A stretch of DNA of 45,636 nucleotides from Skeletonema tropicum (Eukaryota; Bacillariophyta; Thalassiosirophyceae; Thalassiosirales; Thalassiosiraceae): positions 1 to 45,636 of the forward strand of contig JAWZXG010000062.1 in NCBI GenBank assembly GCA_037178625.1. The letters are read 5' to 3'. This document shows positions 44,171 through 45,636 of this stretch, in pieces. The notes under the pieces were generated by a model. That model was not told where the DNA came from and made no database searches. It saw only the letters and a list, made by a program, of their open reading frames with translations. The position numbers and the translations under genes were made by a program. Position 1 is the stretch's first letter. Every line of letters starts with the position of its first letter.

Positions 44171-44893
44171 TTGTTGATTCATTCCATCAGCACTCTGTTT
44201 TTGAGAGTCATTGCTATCAGCGGCAGAATGTTGGAGGCGGTTGCAGATATGATCATCATTGCTTTCTTCTACCTCCTCCGCCCGGGTGAATACACCGATT
44301 CACCGTCCGACACCACACCCTTCTCCTTGGGTGATGTCCAACTCTTCATTGGACCCACCCGGCTCAACCTTGACACTGCCACTGATGAAGAGCTCCTCAT
44401 GGCTAGGTCAGCCTCCCTCACCTTCACCAAACAAAAGAACGGCGTGGAGAACGAAGTCATCAGGCTTGGTCGCAGTGGCGACCCTTTCTGCTGCCCCACC
44501 TTGGCACTCGTCAGGCGGGTCATCCACCTTCGTTCAAACAATGCCCCTTCCCACACACCACTGGCAAGGGTCTTTCTTGCATCGGGCACCACCAAAAGCG
44601 TCACCCCATCCGACATCACCTACCATCTTCGAACGGCTGTCCGCTTTTTGGGCACCGACCTCGGCTTCACCCCCGCTGAGGTCTCAGCCCGATCCCTCCG
44701 CGCCGGAGGCGCCATGGCACTCCTGGTCTCCAACGTCGACACAGATGTCATCCGGCTCCTCGGCCGCTGGCGGTCGGACGAGATGTTCCGCTACCTTCAC
44801 CTTACAGCTGAACCCATCACGCGTAACTTCGCCAAACGCATGTTCTCCTCCGACTACACCATCTCGCCCAACCAGCTGGTGCCGATGCATTAA
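44171..44893 (+). CDS. Tyrosine-recombinase-like protein, N-terminus missing, telomere-proximal
   Basis: 240 codons; homology begins only at about residue 18 (SGRMLEAVADMI), so the ORF start is probably not the native one and the core-binding domain is missing. FFYLLRPGEYT carries the first conserved Arg (R37). VSARSLRAGGAMALL carries the second (R177), but the usual His of HxxR is Arg174 here. LLGRWRSDEMFRYLH gives W200 and the candidate tyrosine Y208. This differs from the recombinase at 28928-29872 and belongs to the second common diatom family, with the VSARSLRA signature. The ORF and its surroundings are much richer in GC than the rest of the window. Whether it is catalytic is doubtful because of the altered HxxR. 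Confidence 0.65.
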   Translation: MLIHSISTLFLRVIAISGRMLEAVADMIIIAFFYLLRPGEYTDSPSDTTPFSLGDVQLFIGPTRLNLDTATDEELLMARSASLTFTKQKNGVENEVIRLGRSGDPFCCPTLALVRRVIHLRSNNAPSHTPLARVFLASGTTKSVTPSDITYHLRTAVRFLGTDLGFTPAEVSARSLRAGGAMALLVSNVDTDVIRLLGRWRSDEMFRYLHLTAEPITRNFAKRMFSSDYTISPNQLVPMH

Positions 44894-45278
44894 GTGCCCA
44901 CCCACCCAATCCCTTTCTCTTTGGCCAATGGAGACCAATGGCTGGCGACCGCTAGGAGAACTACTGCCGCAAGGACAGCGAATTCCCGATAGGATCAGCC
45001 CAGCCATTGGGAGCTGAAAAGGGGGGTGACTTTCCTAGTAAAGTTTCCCTTTTCTGCCAATTTCCTGTTGTACCAACTAGAATACAAAAATACCTCCCGA
45101 GGGAGCAGTGAAGCAATCCAGCGCATCACAGAAGTGGTGCAACCACCGTCTGTGATGCGTAGGGGCGGCAACTGCCACCTCACCACTCGGAAACTTGAAA
45201 AAAATCGACCATGAAATGAATTCGACCATTAATTTGTGCAGCAAAAGCATTGCAATTGAAATCAACGCAAGAGTAAAG
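44894..45278. other. Spacer between the recombinase ORF and the telomere
   Basis: No gene. An imperfect inverted repeat (gcatcacag...ctgtgatgc) lies at 45121-45160. The telomere repeats start without any degenerate TTAGGG variants. Confidence 0.6.
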
Positions 45279-45636
45279 TTAGGGTTAGGGTTAGGGTTAG
45301 GGTTAGGGTTAGGGTTAGGGTTAGGGTTAGGGTTAGGGTTAGGGTTAGGGTTAGGGTTAGGGTTAGGGTTAGGGTTAGGGTTAGGGTTAGGGTTAGGGTT
45401 AGGGTTAGGGTTAGGGTTAGGGTTAGGGTTAGGGTTAGGGTTAGGGTTAGGGTTAGGGTTAGGGTTAGGGTTAGGGTTAGGGTTAGGGTTAGGGTTAGGG
45501 TTAGGGTTAGGGTTAGGGTTAGGGTTAGGGTTAGGGTTAGGGTTAGGGTTAGGGTTAGGGTTAGGGTTAGGGTTAGGGTTAGGGTTAGGGTTAGGGTTAG
45601 GGTTAGGGTTAGGGTTAGGGTTAGGGTTAGGGTTAG
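45279..45636 (+). repeat. Telomere, (TTAGGG)n
   Basis: About 60 perfect TTAGGG units run to the end of the window with the G-rich strand pointing outward, as expected at a right chromosome end. Confidence 0.99.

Noticed and set aside
44259..45017. 252-codon plus-strand ORF overlapping the recombinase
   Set aside because: It is Pro/Ser-rich, as expected from reading GC-rich coding DNA in the wrong frame; the other frame carries clear recombinase motifs.

Overview
The window looks like one chromosome end of a centric diatom of the Thalassiosira type. The right edge is about 358 bp of perfect TTAGGG repeats (45279-45636), with the G-rich strand running outward. Genes have short GT-AG introns. 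Several families that are very common in such diatoms are present: a BspA-type LRR_5 protein with the diatom-style C-terminal region, a broken Sel1-repeat protein, tyrosine-recombinase-like proteins, a LicD-like secreted protein and a hAT transposase. The organism call is inferred from these families, not from a marker gene.

Layout. Positions 1-14192 form an almost perfect 14-kb inverted repeat: two arms of about 7.1 kb around a 39-nt spacer at 7082-7120. Each arm carries a copy of an unfamiliar element and 3.5 kb of flanking DNA with internal repeats. From 14193 to 15240 the right-arm element continues to its own end. 15240-18030 holds a possible SINE and a duplicated AT-rich segment split by a MITE-like insertion. 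18031-19130 is a two-exon LicD-like gene. 19390-21655 holds decayed Sel1-repeat and LRR_5 genes. 22999-25819 is an apparently intact hAT transposon. 27-35 kb holds a tyrosine recombinase, an intact LRR_5 gene, a DNA2 helicase fragment and weak ORFs. 36450-38686 is a probable spliced gene of unknown function. 39935-43844 is a third, internally deleted copy of the element. 44171-44893 is a GC-rich recombinase-like ORF just inside the telomere.

The main point of interest is the repeated subtelomeric element, called here the MBD-Pif1 element. It is bounded by inverted 13-mers (GGCCCTCGGGGCC). Near its 5' end are two 30-bp direct repeats around an 18-bp-arm hairpin. A conserved reading frame, when spliced at phase-matched sites, ends in a methyl-CpG-binding-like (MBD/TAM) segment. 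A Pif1-family helicase ORF follows, with Walker B and later motifs but no Walker A. The three large copies differ by internal deletions, and the module between the 5' end and the promoter region differs completely between two of them. The architecture recalls subtelomeric helicase repeats such as yeast Y' elements, but with transposon-like termini.

Caution: the left palindrome arm differs from the right arm and from the third copy mainly by homopolymer-length changes that break every ORF. Part of the palindrome may therefore be an unpolished fold-back read at the contig end rather than real chromosome structure.
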